Assembly (NCBI GenBank): GCA_038503075.1
Contig: JBCAML010000002.1
Span: forward strand, 1,178,001 to 1,242,000
DNA from: Gyromitra esculenta
Taxonomy: Eukaryota; Ascomycota; Pezizomycetes; Pezizales; Discinaceae
Direction of reading: 5' to 3'
Length of the DNA stretch: 64,000 nt
In this document: positions 43,775 to 55,226 of the stretch, one piece after another
Layout: each line of letters begins with the position of its first letter
Position numbering within the stretch: the first letter of the stretch is position 1
Notes under the pieces: generated by a model
Seen by the model: the letters and a program-made list of their open reading frames with translations, nothing else
Database searches by the model: none
What the model was told of the DNA's origin: nothing
Position numbers and translations under genes: made by a program

Positions 43775-44268
43775 ATCTTGATCCTCCGCCATCTTACCAA
43801 AGTCCCTCATCTTCATCCTCACCGCCGTATGGCGTTTTGCACTACCTCCAACCAACTGAAACTGTAGTCTCTTTGTCTCTGCTCTATAAAGTACCTGCCC
43901 ACCTCATTCGAAATCATAATCGACTATTTTCGGATCATCTTTTGCAGGCTCGACGGACTATCGAGATCCCGAGTCCGCCATACACGGGTCCATCTCTATC
44001 ACATCCTCTCACAGATGGAGAGGAGGAACAAGAGACTAAGAAATCTAAAATCAAGAGGTTTCAATTGAAAACAAAGTGCGTTGACTTCTATTCTGCCGAG
44101 ATATATCTGAAAGATGCAGCGTGGGACGAGGAGGTTGCAGCAAGAAATTGGTTAGCAGATGAGCGATGGGTTATAGATAACCCGATCCCGGAAAGAAGCA
44201 CTGGAAGGGGGGGTAAGGAGATTGCGGGTAAGGGAGGGAAATGGGGGTTAAGGGCGTTTGGGTGCTGA
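43775..44268 (+). CDS. LysM-domain protein, C-terminal part (5' end unresolved)
   Basis: The reading frame has a Pro/Ser-rich linker (LDPPPSYQSP). It continues into a LysM module: VLHYLQPTETVVSLSLLYKV, then PAHLIRNHNRLFSDHLL and RRTIEIP, matching the LysM pattern of a Thr/Ser loop, Ile...Asn and a final Ile-Pro. An acidic stretch (EGEEEQE-like), KSKIKRF and a helical segment with DEEVAARNWLADERWV follow. This is the layout of an intracellular fungal LysM family whose members usually begin with a Cys-rich zinc-binding region. No such region is visible upstream. A likely acceptor is the TAG ending at 43774. Upstream charged codons (43590-43720, KDEARDKAKDETR) may or may not be an exon. The gene may be truncated. 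It has no signal peptide in what is visible, so a secreted chitin-binding effector is unlikely. Confidence 0.6.
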
Positions 44269-44594
44269 TTTTACAGATTTCGTCTATGTTTATAATACAT
44301 CCATAAATGGGAGCTAAAGGCTAAGATGGTCCGGTTCACCACCGTCTCCCTTTTACTCGCTGGCGAAAACCAGTGATATGAGTGTTGCATCCGCTATCTA
44401 GTGCGATATGCCGAAGATAAGACTTCGTCCTATTCTAGCCATACTATGAAACCCCGCTCGATTAAATGGCATTATCGTTACTCTATTTTTGCTGAAGACA
44501 TATCAAGTCTATACTACTTTTTTTTATATCATAGCAATTAGGTTGCAGCATCCTTGGTGATATGACCATAACGGATGGCTTGTAGATGGGCAGA
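44269..44594. other. Convergent intergenic spacer
   Basis: 326 bp between the stop of the LysM fragment (+) and the stop of the TFC7-like gene (-). Nothing else is seen except a T-rich tract near 44518. Confidence 0.5.
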
Positions 44595-45805
44595 TCAAAT
44601 CTTTGCATCTCCCCTCGCTTTTTCCTCCATTTTACTGGGGGCAGGGACAGTTCCTGGGCCACCGAAATTCGGAGGCTCCCTGACTACTCCATAATCCCAA
44701 GACTCTTCTCCGGAAAACCACCAGTTTCTCTCCTCTCCATTAGTCAAAAAAGAACAATCACCGTTAACGATAATATCCCAACCACCGCCGACACCATTGC
44801 CACCACGCCAATTGGTATTAGGAACCGGGTCACTTTCGGATGGAGGCGGAAGAGCAGGGACAGTTGGCGGATGGGAAGAATGGCGACGCTGATATGTGCC
44901 TAGTGAACAAGTACCAGATCTGACATCGAGGCCCTCATCACCTGAAACACTCAAGGACGTTAGTGTAAAGACCAGCTAAATAACGGGGGAAAGAAAGCGG
45001 GGCTATATGCCAGTTAGCGCACGCCCGGCAGCAATGTTAGTGGCCGCGTGAGTGGAGATGAGAATTGCTTTTGGGCCGGTTCCTTCTTCAGCCCATTGCT
45101 TATCAATGCTGGCGATGATCCGAGCGAGAGCGTAGGCAGTACGATTATGAATCCCATCCAGAGTCTCGCCTTTGGTTGAGGGAATTATAGCGGGGCTATA
45201 AGAAAGTTGAAGGCGCGGGAAAAACTGGTGGAGGATTTCGGGAGAAGCGGGTGATGGATGATCTAAAAAAATATTAGCAGCATTCCAGTAACGCCACGAA
45301 GAAAGAAAGAAAGAAAGAAAAAGAAAGACGAACCGAAGCGAGCAGTTCCATACCATTCCCTAAATATTACAGTCTTAGCTAAGGTCTTTGATTGCTTTTG
45401 GTAGCCAGCTTGCATTGCTTACGCGATCGTGCAGCTTAGGACAGAGGGAACTAGGCATACCCAAGACCATTCTCGGCGAGAATTGGAAGATCCAGAACCT
45501 CGGAAATGGGATTTATAGTCTGGAGACATCTATAGAAAGGACTGCTATATACTCCCTCCACTTTTGGGTGCAATGTGACAAGATGAGCAGTAAGTTCTCT
45601 GGCCTGGTCTTCTCCGTGAGAAGCGAGCGGGGGGTCCGAGGGTATGCCTGTTGGAGACATGATAGTTGCGGAATAGTTGCCCGAGTTATCAGTGACCCAG
45701 TTGCTACGGAACTATATGAACTATTAGCAACAAGACTTTTATTTTGATATTTCTGGAGAGCAGAGGACAAACTCCGTGCCTGGTGATATAGATAGTCTCA
45801 AGCAT
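44595..45805 (-). CDS. TFC7: TFIIIC tau55/TFC7-like histidine-phosphatase-domain protein
   Basis: Five exons close in phase to 302 residues: 45805-45773, 45711-45461, 45359-45334 (a 26-nt micro-exon), 45262-45011 and 44941-44595. The N-terminal histidine phosphatase (phosphoglycerate mutase) fold has the RHG motif at residues 9-11 in ITRHGF, LASHGEDQA, VYSSPFYRCLQT and the second catalytic His in ISTHAATN. The C-terminal part (DVRSGTCSLG, then DIIVNGDCSFL and EERNWWFSGEE) matches the tau55/TFIIIC subunit-6 beta-barrel. Together these suggest the tau-A subunit of TFIIIC, used in RNA polymerase III initiation. Yeast Tfc7 has the same two-domain layout. Intron 4 (44942-45010) begins GC instead of GT. 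A free phosphatase of the same fold is the alternative, but the C-terminal domain argues against it. Confidence 0.83.
45297..45330. repeat. GAAA microsatellite within a TFC7-like intron
   Basis: An interrupted (GAAA)n tract lies in intron 3 of the TFC7-like gene. On the coding strand it is TTTC-rich and follows the donor, so its length may vary between strains without changing the protein. Confidence 0.6.
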
Positions 45806-47245
45806 GTTTGTGAGGATTTTGAGAAAGCTCTTGTAAGGCAGAAAGGGGCCGGTGCTGGCGAAGGGTGGAGGAGATGCTGGTATTTGAGTACGACAAGTTA
45901 AATGCAAGTAATATGAGTAAACCGGATTCCCTGAGAAGAGACACAGAACATGCCTGGAGGGTGCACAAACCCCCCATAAGCCCTAGCCCTAGCGAGCCTT
46001 GTGTATTATCCCTTGGCACACTAGTCCGAGGGGTAGGCGCTTACATAAATTAAACAAAAAATCAAAATCTACTGAGCTAGAAGCTCAAGCGAAAGGGCAC
46101 GTAGACACACCAACTATATGTGCATGTAGTTTTGAGGCTCTACGCTGTTGCTCGTTTGCTCTCCTCTATTGCGTTTATGTTTCAAACTCCTTCGTGTATA
46201 CATCATAGTCTCGCATCACTTTCTGTCACTCGTTGGTCTGACGAAGGTTTCAGAACTGCGAGTTCTTCCGAAAAGCTCATAAATGAGGTTTCCTTATGTG
46301 TACATATACATGTAGCCATGGTTCATCGAAACTTAGGGTATTTGAAGTGTTGCTGTTGGGCCCTTGCGATTATTCATGTTCTTAGGATAGCTCTACTATA
46401 TGTATCCATCATTAATATGGGTTGGAGACACAATCTGCAGCCGCTAACGGCATATAAGAGAGATCTGTCCATGTAAGTTGGTGGGAAGAAGAAGACAATT
46501 ATGACCTCGTATCTTCTGGTTGTATCTAGATATACTTGCCGATACGCGGATATAGTAAGGCCCTGTGCTGGAATGAACTCTTAGGGATGAGTACTGACTT
46601 GTTTAAGAGAGAACGAGGTACGGGCAAAAGCTATCACTACATGTATATATATAGTAGTTGTTGAATCAATAGACGGGTCCTAAAACTCAGATTTCCGAAG
46701 TTCGTTTGGTTTGCTAATTCAGGCTGATGCCTTATAGCTAACGAAACGCGATCGGGGCGCAATATTTTCAGCATCTCCTCACTCTTTTTCTATCGAGTGA
46801 TCGTTCATGATTATGAGCATTCTTCATACATTCAACTTCTTAATCCCTTCGGGACCTACAGCCTGTGGAAGTCAATATATGGGTTTTTTTTTCTAGAATA
46901 CGGAAAATCGTGCCGTAGCAACACCATAAGAGCGCAGTAACATCACATAAGGATAAAGTGGTACCATGTATTTGGGCTTCAACAGGCTCTGCCTCATCTT
47001 ATGCACGCTACGCCATATATTTTGGGAGTACAGATGGTAAACTAAGGAAGGTAAATCTCACTAGAGTAAACATAACTATGCGTAGCTTTTCACAGCCTCA
47101 GATTATTTCAACTGTGGATAGCTTCATTTCAGTCCCTACATAGTATCATTACCCGGACTTTAAGCAGTCGCGTCCAACTAGTTTACACCCATGCATACTC
47201 CAGGTCCTGGAACGCGTGAATTCAGTAATTTCCAACGACAATACA
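45806..47245. other. Divergent intergenic region between the TFC7-like gene and APC10
   Basis: No gene supported. It holds two TACATGTA palindromes (46307 and 46638) and the telomere-like CCATAAGCCCTAGCCCTAG (45974-45992). The region must contain the divergent promoters of both neighbours. Confidence 0.5.
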
Positions 47246-48235
47246 ATGCCGCCTAGATTCCGCGAAACCGAGGCTCGTCTTAGCCTATACGGGCGTAGCA
47301 CCCTTGGGGCTCGCGAATCGCCTTCCCCGATCCTCACCGATGAAGACGATGCAGATGAGGAGACAATATCTCAGGATGACGACGAGGAAGACGACGACGA
47401 CGAACAGGAAACTACTGGTGGAAGCAGCAGTTAGATTCTCTTTCATTTTATCTTCATCATCTAACTAGTAACAACGGAGCAAAAAAAGCTAATGCGGCGG
47501 CTTATTACAGTGCCTGAAGCATCTCTGGAAGGATTGAAGGAGATCGGTAATCTTGCATCCTGGACAGTATCGACAGCCAAACCAGGCAATGGTGTTGAGC
47601 AGCTTAGGGATGAGGATACTAGTCTTTTCTGGCAGTAAGTCTCTTCTTATATTGTGTTTCTAATGGCTCTTCTATGTGTAACGAGGGACTGATCAATGTG
47701 AAATTTAGATCTGATGGCCCCCAGCCTCATATGATCAACATTCACTTCGCTAAAAGGGTATTCGTGAAGCGCATTCGAATGTTCCTGGATTTCGAGAATG
47801 ACGAATCATACACCCCGACAAAGATCTCTGTAGTGTCGGGCACTGGGTATCATGATTTGCAGGAGGTTACCACGATGAATTTTGAGCAACCAAGTGGATG
47901 GATTGATGTTAACCTGGATGGCGTGCACGAGGAGTACATTCCACCTTTCTCTACTTTTTGGTCTTCCTCCTTGATTGACATTATCGTTATTTTGGTTTAG
48001 TGGTCAACTTCGAACGTTCCTCATCCAGGTCTGCATCCACGCAAACCATCAGAATGGAAAGGATACCCATGTGCGTGGCTTGCAGATATTTTCTTTGGAA
48101 CCGTGAGTTCAACCTCAAGCATTTTTAGAGTTTAAATGGGATATCTAACTGGCACGTGTATTTAGGCGTAGTTTTGAAAAGGAGGAAATCCCTTTTAGGT
48201 CAAGTCAGATGCTCTCTGAACTGGAGGTGCGTTAA
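47246..48235 (+). CDS. APC10: Anaphase-promoting complex subunit APC10/DOC1
   Basis: A substrate-recruiting, processivity subunit of the APC/C ubiquitin ligase. The model has five exons: 47246-47429, 47511-47634, 47709-47933, 48001-48102 and 48166-48235. It closes in phase to 234 residues. An alternative exon-1 donor at 47417/47418 keeps the same phase and removes four residues. The N-terminus is an acidic low-complexity tail (long Asp/Glu run). The DOC domain is unmistakable: LKEIGNLASWTVSTAKPGNG, VEQLRDEDTSLFWQSDGPQP, HFAKRVFVKRIRMFLDF, NDESYTPTKISVVSGTG, LRTFLIQVCIHANHQNGKDT and HVRGLQIFSLEP. The C-terminus (FRSSQMLSELEVR) is modelled by reading to TAA at 48233. A competing 3' exon is noted in the findings. 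It is convergent with LEU2, with 266 bp between the stops. Confidence 0.94.
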
Positions 48236-48501
48236 TGGAATGGCAAAACCAAAATTTGCGTTGAATGGGAATAGTTTGATGGTAACTGGCGTTTTTTATG
48301 GGAGCATTGGCGTTAGTGTTTTTTTCCTTTCACTTTGGCGTTTTTGCCACCTATACATGCATCACCCAAACCACTTGTTTTGCTTCCAATATTCTTTTTT
48401 TTTGCTTCCGGTTTAGATACAAAAGTTCAGGCACGGTTAGATGCTATGAATGGTTTTTGGGAGGAAATCCATGAAGATATGAGCAAGTCATAGACAATCA
48501 C

Positions 48502-49974
48502 TCATGCTTTCAGAATCTCGGCCAGAACCTCTGCGATCTTGTCGCCAACCTCTGCTGTGGTCGCCTTCCCACCAATATCGCCAGTGCTAACACCGAGGTC
48601 TAAGACCTTGCGGACCGCATCTTCGATCGCCACAGCCTCTTTCGGGAGGTTAAGGGAATACCTAAGCATCATCGCGCATGAAAGAATAGCAGCAACGGGG
48701 TTCACGATTCCTATCAATAGAAATAAGCCCTATCATCTAAGATAGGATTGGGAGAACTCTTGACATACCTTTCCCGGCGATATCAGGTGCCGATCCGTGA
48801 ATTGGCTCATAGATCCCATTGACCTTTGTCTTCCCATCCGGAATACCCGATAAACTTGCGCTTGGCAACAAACCCAAGCTTCCTGGAATAACACTCGCCT
48901 CATCACTGATGATATCTCCAAAAAGATTACTCGTGACAATGATACCGTTCAGCGCACGAGGGTTCTTCACCATCAGCATTGCCGCGGAGTCAATAAGCTG
49001 ATGTCCGTACTTGAGTTGCGGGAACTCCTTCGTCATAACCTCATCTACCGTTTTCCTCCACAGCCTTGAGGTTGCGAGCACATTCGCCTTGTCAAGACTC
49101 CACACTGGTAGCGGGGGATTGGCCTGCATTGCCAGATGGCCAGCGAGACGAGTAATCCGCTCAACCTCGTGTTTATGGTACGGCTCAACATCATACGCAT
49201 AGCCATCGCCATCATCCTCCTTGCGCTCACCGAAATAGATACCCCCGGTCAACTCACGGATGATGTTGAAGTCAACCCCGCGACACACAGACTCCTTGAG
49301 TGGCGAGAACTGGATCAACGATTCGGCGGCGAAATTGCAAGGACGTAGATTCCCGAAAGTCTGCATTTCCTTGCGGAGCCGGAGGAGACCTTGTTCAGGC
49401 CGCACTGTGCCGGTTCCCCATTTCTAGTACAGGAAGGTATTAGCACGTGTTAGCCTCTTTATTAGAAGGCCAAGGGGGGGGGGGTTGGAGATAGGAGCAA
49501 CTCACGGGTCCGCCAACAGCACCTAGGAGGACTGCGTCTGCTGCTTTTGCAGCGTCCAACGCTTCATCGCCGAGAGGGATACCGATCTCATCAATTGATG
49601 CCTATAATATCCGTCCACGAGGGCAGGGTCAGCTCACTTACAATAGTTTAAAGGTAAGAAAGGGGTATAAATCTTGGGAAAGAACTTACACCACCCAAAA
49701 GATGAGGTTGGAAATCGAAATTGATATCAGGACTACTAGCCGCAACGACCTTTAGAATCTATTTTATTTATTTATTACTAAGGTCAATTGATTAAGTTCC
49801 ATTAACTAGAATTACTTTTTTTCAATTTTTTAGAGTGGAAGAAAATAAAAACCTTAATAGCTTCTCTGATAACCTCTGGACCGCAATGGTCACCTATAGC
49901 CTCATTAGCTAAAGAGCTGTTGGTTATAAGAGCTTGAGCTTACCCTCGAAAACAACAATCTTATAGCTAGGCAT
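48502..49974 (-). CDS. LEU2: 3-isopropylmalate dehydrogenase
   Basis: It oxidatively decarboxylates 3-isopropylmalate with NAD+, the third step of leucine synthesis. Six exons close in phase to 366 residues: 49974-49944, 49893-49853, 49758-49690, 49601-49506, 49423-48769 and 48710-48502. The ATG at 49974 gives [18 protein letters not shown], the usual N-terminus. Diagnostic blocks are [101 protein letters not shown] and [19 protein letters not shown]. Substrate-binding Arg/Lys and metal-binding Asp residues are in place. Intron 2 has a weak donor (GTTTTT). The first three exons are very short, so gene finders may miss the start. Confidence 0.97.
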
Positions 49975-50508
49975 AACTGTGGAATAAACGGTCAGATTAT
50001 ATTCTGCTTAGATGAATAGGAAGATGGCCTTTTCTTTGGATATCTGGGGTTTTTTTTGGCGGGGTTGTTGGTGGGGTGGGTATCCATGGTTGAGGGGTTG
50101 GGGTCTTGGCGGGGCAGAGCCTCCACCTGGGATCTCCGACGGGACCATCATCAGTCGTCACTCTGCAGAAAGAGATTTCTATAATCCAACATTCTTGATT
50201 GGACAAGTCTAATGCTAAAAAAAAGAAAACTACATTTATCCAGTGATATCAAGAAATAGGAGGAACGTGAATACCCGGTGCTCTATTATAGCTTTCACAT
50301 AAAGTCACAAGAGAGCGAAGTAACTGATATCCTATTCTGAAAGGAAAGGTGGATACGGTAACCATTCTTGTAACAACCCAAAAAATGACCAAATATAGGG
50401 TAAAGACAACGAAAAGGAAAGAAAAAAACACCAACCACTCCAATTGCATTTGAAGAATGAAGAACAACTCGCCAGAAACAAAGCTATGAAAGAAAAAGAG
50501 TCATTTCT
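49975..50508. other. LEU2 upstream region with G-rich tract
   Basis: 534 bp between the LEU2 start and the stop of the next minus-strand gene. The plus strand at about 50049-50120 is G/T-rich with six or more runs of three to four G, compatible with a G-quadruplex. I did not find a Leu3-type CCGGNNCCGG site. Confidence 0.45.
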
Positions 50509-52847
50509 TTACAACAATCCTCTGATAACTTCCGGCTCAGGATTGATTATCGGTGCCTGTACCCCTGCATCTTGCTGCTGTGCTTGTGGTTGTTCGCCGG
50601 CTACGCCTGCCGCCGCTCCTTCTGGCTCGCCTGCCGCCGCAGCGTTCGCCGCCTCCTGTGCGTCTCTCAACTGCTGCACCTCTCTCTGTCTTGTTTCCAC
50701 AGCATCAACATGCCTCTCGTGCAAGCCTGGTATCAGACTTGCCAAAAATATCGTGATTACCCTCTCTACACCTCTCACAAGCTCCCGTAGGCGGTCATCG
50801 CGACGAGTAACTAACATGTTCGCTGTCTGTACTGGGGTTACTGGGTTCCCATTTGCGTCTCGCACTAAAGGTTGGTTCGGTTCGATAGGAGGTTGAGGTT
50901 GATTAGGGTTATTTGCGGCGGGAGCTGCGCGGGGTGGAGGGAAAGCAGCGGCGTTTGGAGGAGGAGGATTAATGGCTTCTGCAATGGGGCGGAAAAATTC
51001 ATTGAAGATGCCTGTTTGCCAAACTGTAAGAAGCATCCCATTAGCATGAAACTAGACAGGAAATAGTAAAATGGGCAGCATACTGAAAATCAACACTGCA
51101 ATAGACCCTAGGTACAGCATTCTCCTCCATCCTCCGCTTCCGGTAAATAGCACCACAAATACTGCCAATCTGACTGCCAGCCAAAAATGTGTCGCGCGAG
51201 CCCTAACCCCCGCAAGTACCTCTCCGATATTCAAAGGTCCCCGATTTCTCTGGCGGTTGATAGCTGCACGTGCATGAGGATCTTCAAATCCGAAGCCACC
51301 CGCGTTAAATATATCGTGATGGTTGAGACCATTAGCGGCTGCCGGGAAGCCAATATTCCTGAGCTCTTGTTGAAGACGGCCGAAATCTCCACCGGCTGGT
51401 ATTCCAAAACCACCTGGCTGCCAGCGGGGAGCGAGAGCAGGTGCCTGCCCTGCGCTACCTGGAGGCCCTACTAATAGGGCTGTGGGTACGCCTGAGGCAT
51501 CTTGAAGCATGTATATTAAATTATTCCCGCCTAGGAGATTGTTGGTAGTTGTCGATTGAGTTACTGATACCTGAGGCCGAGTTGAGCCGGTGGCAATGAG
51601 GTTTGCCATCTCAGCCTCTTCCCGTTGCATTGCCAGCAATGCCCGGCGTCTGGCTTCACTTTCAATATTGTATACTGGGCTAAAACGCCCACGCATCCCA
51701 TTTGATGTCGTTGTGGTGACCCTCGTAGACCCTTCTGAAGGACTAGCTGTAGCTCCACTACTACTAGCTACTGGTGTTGGCACTCCCGCAGAGGGGATCG
51801 GGATACCTGGCCCATACCTGGCGGTCGTAGTCTCTGTTCGTCTTATTGTTGTACCAGGCCCCAGTCCCGAAATGGATACTCCAGAACTTCTCGCTGCGTT
51901 CTCAGCGTTCAAATTGAAGTTTTGTCTGGCAGCTGTAATTCTCTGACTCAAAACGTCATTCATTCGACTCAGATCATCGTTTAGCCTCTGCTGTGCGACA
52001 AGGGTGTTTGGTTCCTGTTCCGTCGCTTGGGTGCGTTGTCGTAGTGTTTGTCGCAGCTCGTCTAGACTCATCGCGGCGAAGTTGTTTTGCGCGCCGCCCG
52101 CGCTGGGGACCGAGGGTGAACCATTCCGTGGAAGTATCGTTGTAGTTATGCGGGTAGTGGTAGTAACTATGGACGAGGTAGATCCTGGGGTGAACGAGCG
52201 AGTTGTGGTGGTTGTGGTTGTGGGCCCATTCTGTAGTGGCGGTGACCGAAGAATTGAGACTTGAGAAGTTGTGGTGGTTGTGGTTGTGGGCCCATTCTGT
52301 AGTGGCGGTGACGGCGACGAAGGCGGAATAAGGTTCGAAGAATTGAGACTTGAGAAGGGGTTAGGAGGAGTAATCGTGGGGCTCGTGGCTGGGGGCTTAA
52401 TGACGAGATGGAATGTATAGGCATCTTGAGGAGTTTCCTGAAACAGCCATCAAATGTTAGCTTGAGCTCTTCAACTCTGCAGCACGATCAAGGACGATGA
52501 AGTCGTACACCAGCACCTCCATCCTTCCCAGGACCTAGCCCAAGGATAGTTTCCACCACAAGCTCATCAGTCAACATTTTCCCCCGGTAGATTAGACGTT
52601 GCTGGTCATTCTCCGGTCGGAAATCTAGAGCAGCGGAAATGCGACGTTTGAGCTCCCCCACGGTAGACTTTGGAGGTACACGAAAAGCGAGATCCGATGG
52701 GAAGTTTTCGGCAGGCGACAGGACTTTGATGAGCAGTGCTGATGGATCCATAGTCTCTGGGAGGGGGATGTTGTCTGTTATTAATGTGGGCTGAGACGTT
52801 GGGGAGGAGGAAGAAAAGGTAGACGGCTCGCCGCCGGGTGAGGACAT
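50509..52847 (-). CDS. USA1: Ubiquitin-like-domain membrane protein, HERP/Usa1-like
   Basis: Probably an ER-membrane scaffold of the Hrd1 ERAD ligase. Three exons (52847-52509, 52437-51084 and 51023-50509) close in phase to 735 residues. Residues about 36-105 form a ubiquitin-like domain (LLIKVLSPAENFPSD, then RISAALDFRPENDQQRLIYR and GKMLTDELV). A long Thr/Ser/Pro-rich low-complexity linker follows, with an in-frame tandem repeat (52202-52312), then helical text (LDELRQTLRQRTQATEQEPN). Near residues 525-580 come two hydrophobic segments separated by GSGGWRR (LAVRLAVFVVLFTGS; MLYLGSIAVLIFIWQTGIF). The tail is Pro/Ala/Gln-rich. This order (UBL, linker, membrane hairpin with a W-R-R turn, disordered tail) matches HERP/Usa1. 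Yeast Usa1 is highly diverged, so the symbol is tentative. Confidence 0.68.
52202..52312 (-). repeat. In-frame 66-bp tandem duplication in the USA1-like linker
   Basis: A 45-bp core is repeated exactly at 52202-52246 and 52268-52312 (period 66 bp = 22 codons). It encodes SPPLQNGPTTTTTTT twice. The spacer CGAAGAATTGAGACTTGAGAA recurs again about 20 bp further on, so a third partial unit exists. Confidence 0.85.
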
Positions 52848-53597
52848 GACGAATGCTCGGGAGAGGACGAGAGAAGTAGAGACGAGATGATGTGTAGCTT
52901 GTGTATTAACTGAAGATGAAGATGGAAGCAGATTCCGATGAATTAAACTCGTACAGCAGACTTCGGGTATTCCTCGAAGCTTCCTTCTCTTCTTCGCCCT
53001 TTCTTCTTTCCTTTATCTTTTATCTTTCTCTTCGCTGTCTTCCTTGGTGTGGGATGAGTGGGAATGGGGGAATAAATGGGGGAATGTCGTGTTTCAAGTC
53101 CCGTGGTTGCAATTGGTGTTTCTAATCGCCATCTGTCCTGAAGCTAACTTAGTCAACAACTCTACAGCAGATACAGTACGGTACAGTACATGTGGGCATG
53201 TGTAATGAAGGTATCTATGAATAGGTAGGAGCGCAGCGAGTAAATGCCATGCCACAGCATACTCTACTGTGCTGCAAGGTACTCTACTGTGCAATACACA
53301 GCCCATCCCACAGGTACATACATACATGTAGATCTCGTCTGTAGCTACTCTCCCTCTAGAAGCGATGATGCAGGCGCGGTTAAGCGACATCACGACATCA
53401 TATCATCCCACCAACATCATACATCTTCGTCTCGTACACCACAATCAATCAACCCCTCCACTCCACCACAGCAACCACACCCATCACCACCCCTCACCCA
53501 TCATCGCTAAATCCATCAGCTTCATCACCACCAATTATCAGATATTTAATAAACTTGCCATAAAAATTGTACACTCTCCTCCGGAGCAATTGCGTCC
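52848..53597. other. Divergent intergenic region between USA1-like gene and MSS51
   Basis: No gene seen. TACATGTA occurs at 53323-53330, and TACTCTACTGTG is repeated 18 bp apart near 53260-53290. The stretch must hold the promoters of both divergent genes. Confidence 0.5.
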
Positions 53598-55226
53598 ATG
53601 CGAGCCTCCCAAAGCTGTACAAGATGTCTGACCCGCCTCCGTCCGTCTGAGAGTCTGCTCAGGCCATCCTTCTCAACGTCTCGAACAATATCAACCCTTC
53701 CTCGCACCACCGCCACTACTACTCTACGACAATGGATGAAAATCAATGTCTCTGCTCCTTCTCCCTCTCTCCAATCACGGCGCACATTCCTTTCTGTGCT
53801 CGGCAGCAAAAAAGAAGATGTCCCAACCCCACCTCTCCCCTCCGAGTTGGCCTCCCCAAGCGATCATCCATTCTACAAACACGATGAAGGCTCTCGGATA
53901 CTTCTCAAGCCGGATAACCTTTTCCATCCCATGGACAAATCCCCATCCCCGTCCATGCGTGAGCGTGCAGAGGTCATAAAACGCACGGCGTACTGCCCAC
54001 ACCCGGAGCACCGTCAAGCCAATTCTCCACAGCATATTAAATATACCTGCCCTGATTGCGGTGTTCCTATGTATTGTTCTGAGGAGCATTGGGCAGGGGA
54101 CTATGAGAACCATATGCTTATTTGCGATGCGCTGAAAGAAGCGAACGAGGATGACCATGATCTACGCAGTGGAAGGTTCTTCCCGGAGTTTGAGTACCCG
54201 GGAGAGCAAATGGACGAGGCGTTAATCAACTTTACGAATTGGGATACGTACTTGTATACTAGGGATTTTAGGGCTATCAATGATCCACGAAGTTTGCGAC
54301 AAGTTACAAAGTTGCTAACGTACCCGGTTACAATCGCAAGCTTCCTGCATGAGCTCAGCCCATACAATCTTCGCAACCATCTGACCCTCGAAGGGCTAAA
54401 GAGCGTAAGCGGTATTATCCCCCCCCAAAACCCTATCTCTAATATCACGGGAGACATTAACAACGACATCTAGCTCTGCGCTACACCCTCCACCCCGCAA
54501 AAACCGGCGGTGGGAAAGAAATTAAAAACATCCGCATGAGTCCGCCTCCAGTCCGCCTATTCATGCTCGGTGCACGTGCCGAATCCTCGCTCCCGCGCGA
54601 AGTTTGGCACCAACTAAACTACATGTTCCCCCTAACTAGCTTCCACTTAATCTTCATCGGGCCCGAAGCTCTTCTGGATCGCCCCTCCGAACTCCCACTC
54701 CCGGATCGCACGGCATCAAATCCGTATGGCGCAATCGTCGAGCGTGTCATGTTCAACATGAAGATATCAACGTTCGTTGAACACTACCATACTCTCCACG
54801 AGGCGGGTACGTTCGCGCCCTTCGATCCGTATTTTGACTGCTTCGTATTATTCCACCCAGGGCTCGGTCATCCGGGAAGCAGCGAGGAGTGGACGGCAAC
54901 ACTTCCGAGATTGTTGGAAACGAAGGTTCCAGTGCTGGTGACGGGGTACACAGAGGAAGATATGGATCGTGACGTGGAGTGGGTTTCAAGGACTTGTAAG
55001 GGCGAGTTTGACGTCTTACTACAGCCCGGAGAGAACCGGTTTAAGAGCAAGAGGTGGGATATTAATGATGCGGATCCGACAGACCTAAGCCAGGGCAATT
55101 GGGGTGTGTGGAGCTTTAGAGGGAAGAGGTATGTTTTTTGCTTCCTCTTTTTCATCGTTGCAGGGCGTGCAGTGCTAATAATTTGAGAATAGGTACGAGG
55201 CGACGAAGAAGGAAGCGGAATTGTAG
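53598..55226 (+). CDS. MSS51: Mitochondrial MSS51-like zinc-finger protein
   Basis: In yeast Mss51 activates COX1 mRNA translation and couples it to cytochrome oxidase assembly in mitochondria. Three exons (53598-54411, 54474-55128 and 55193-55226) close in phase to 500 residues. The N-terminus (MRASQSCTRCLTRLRPSESL, many Arg/Ser, few acids) is a plausible mitochondrial presequence. Residues 133-176 form a MYND-like zinc finger: CPHPEHR, YTCPDCGVPMYCSEEHW and HMLICD. Two Cys-Pro pairs in it match the heme-regulatory CPX motifs described for yeast Mss51. The C-terminal MSS51 domain follows (NFTNWDTYLYTRDF, SPPPVRLFMLGARAESSLPR, HLIFIGPEAL, FDCFVLFHPGLGHP). The last exon adds only 11 residues (YEATKKEAEL). 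In filamentous fungi the exact COX1 role is less tested; it is inferred from homology. Confidence 0.92.
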
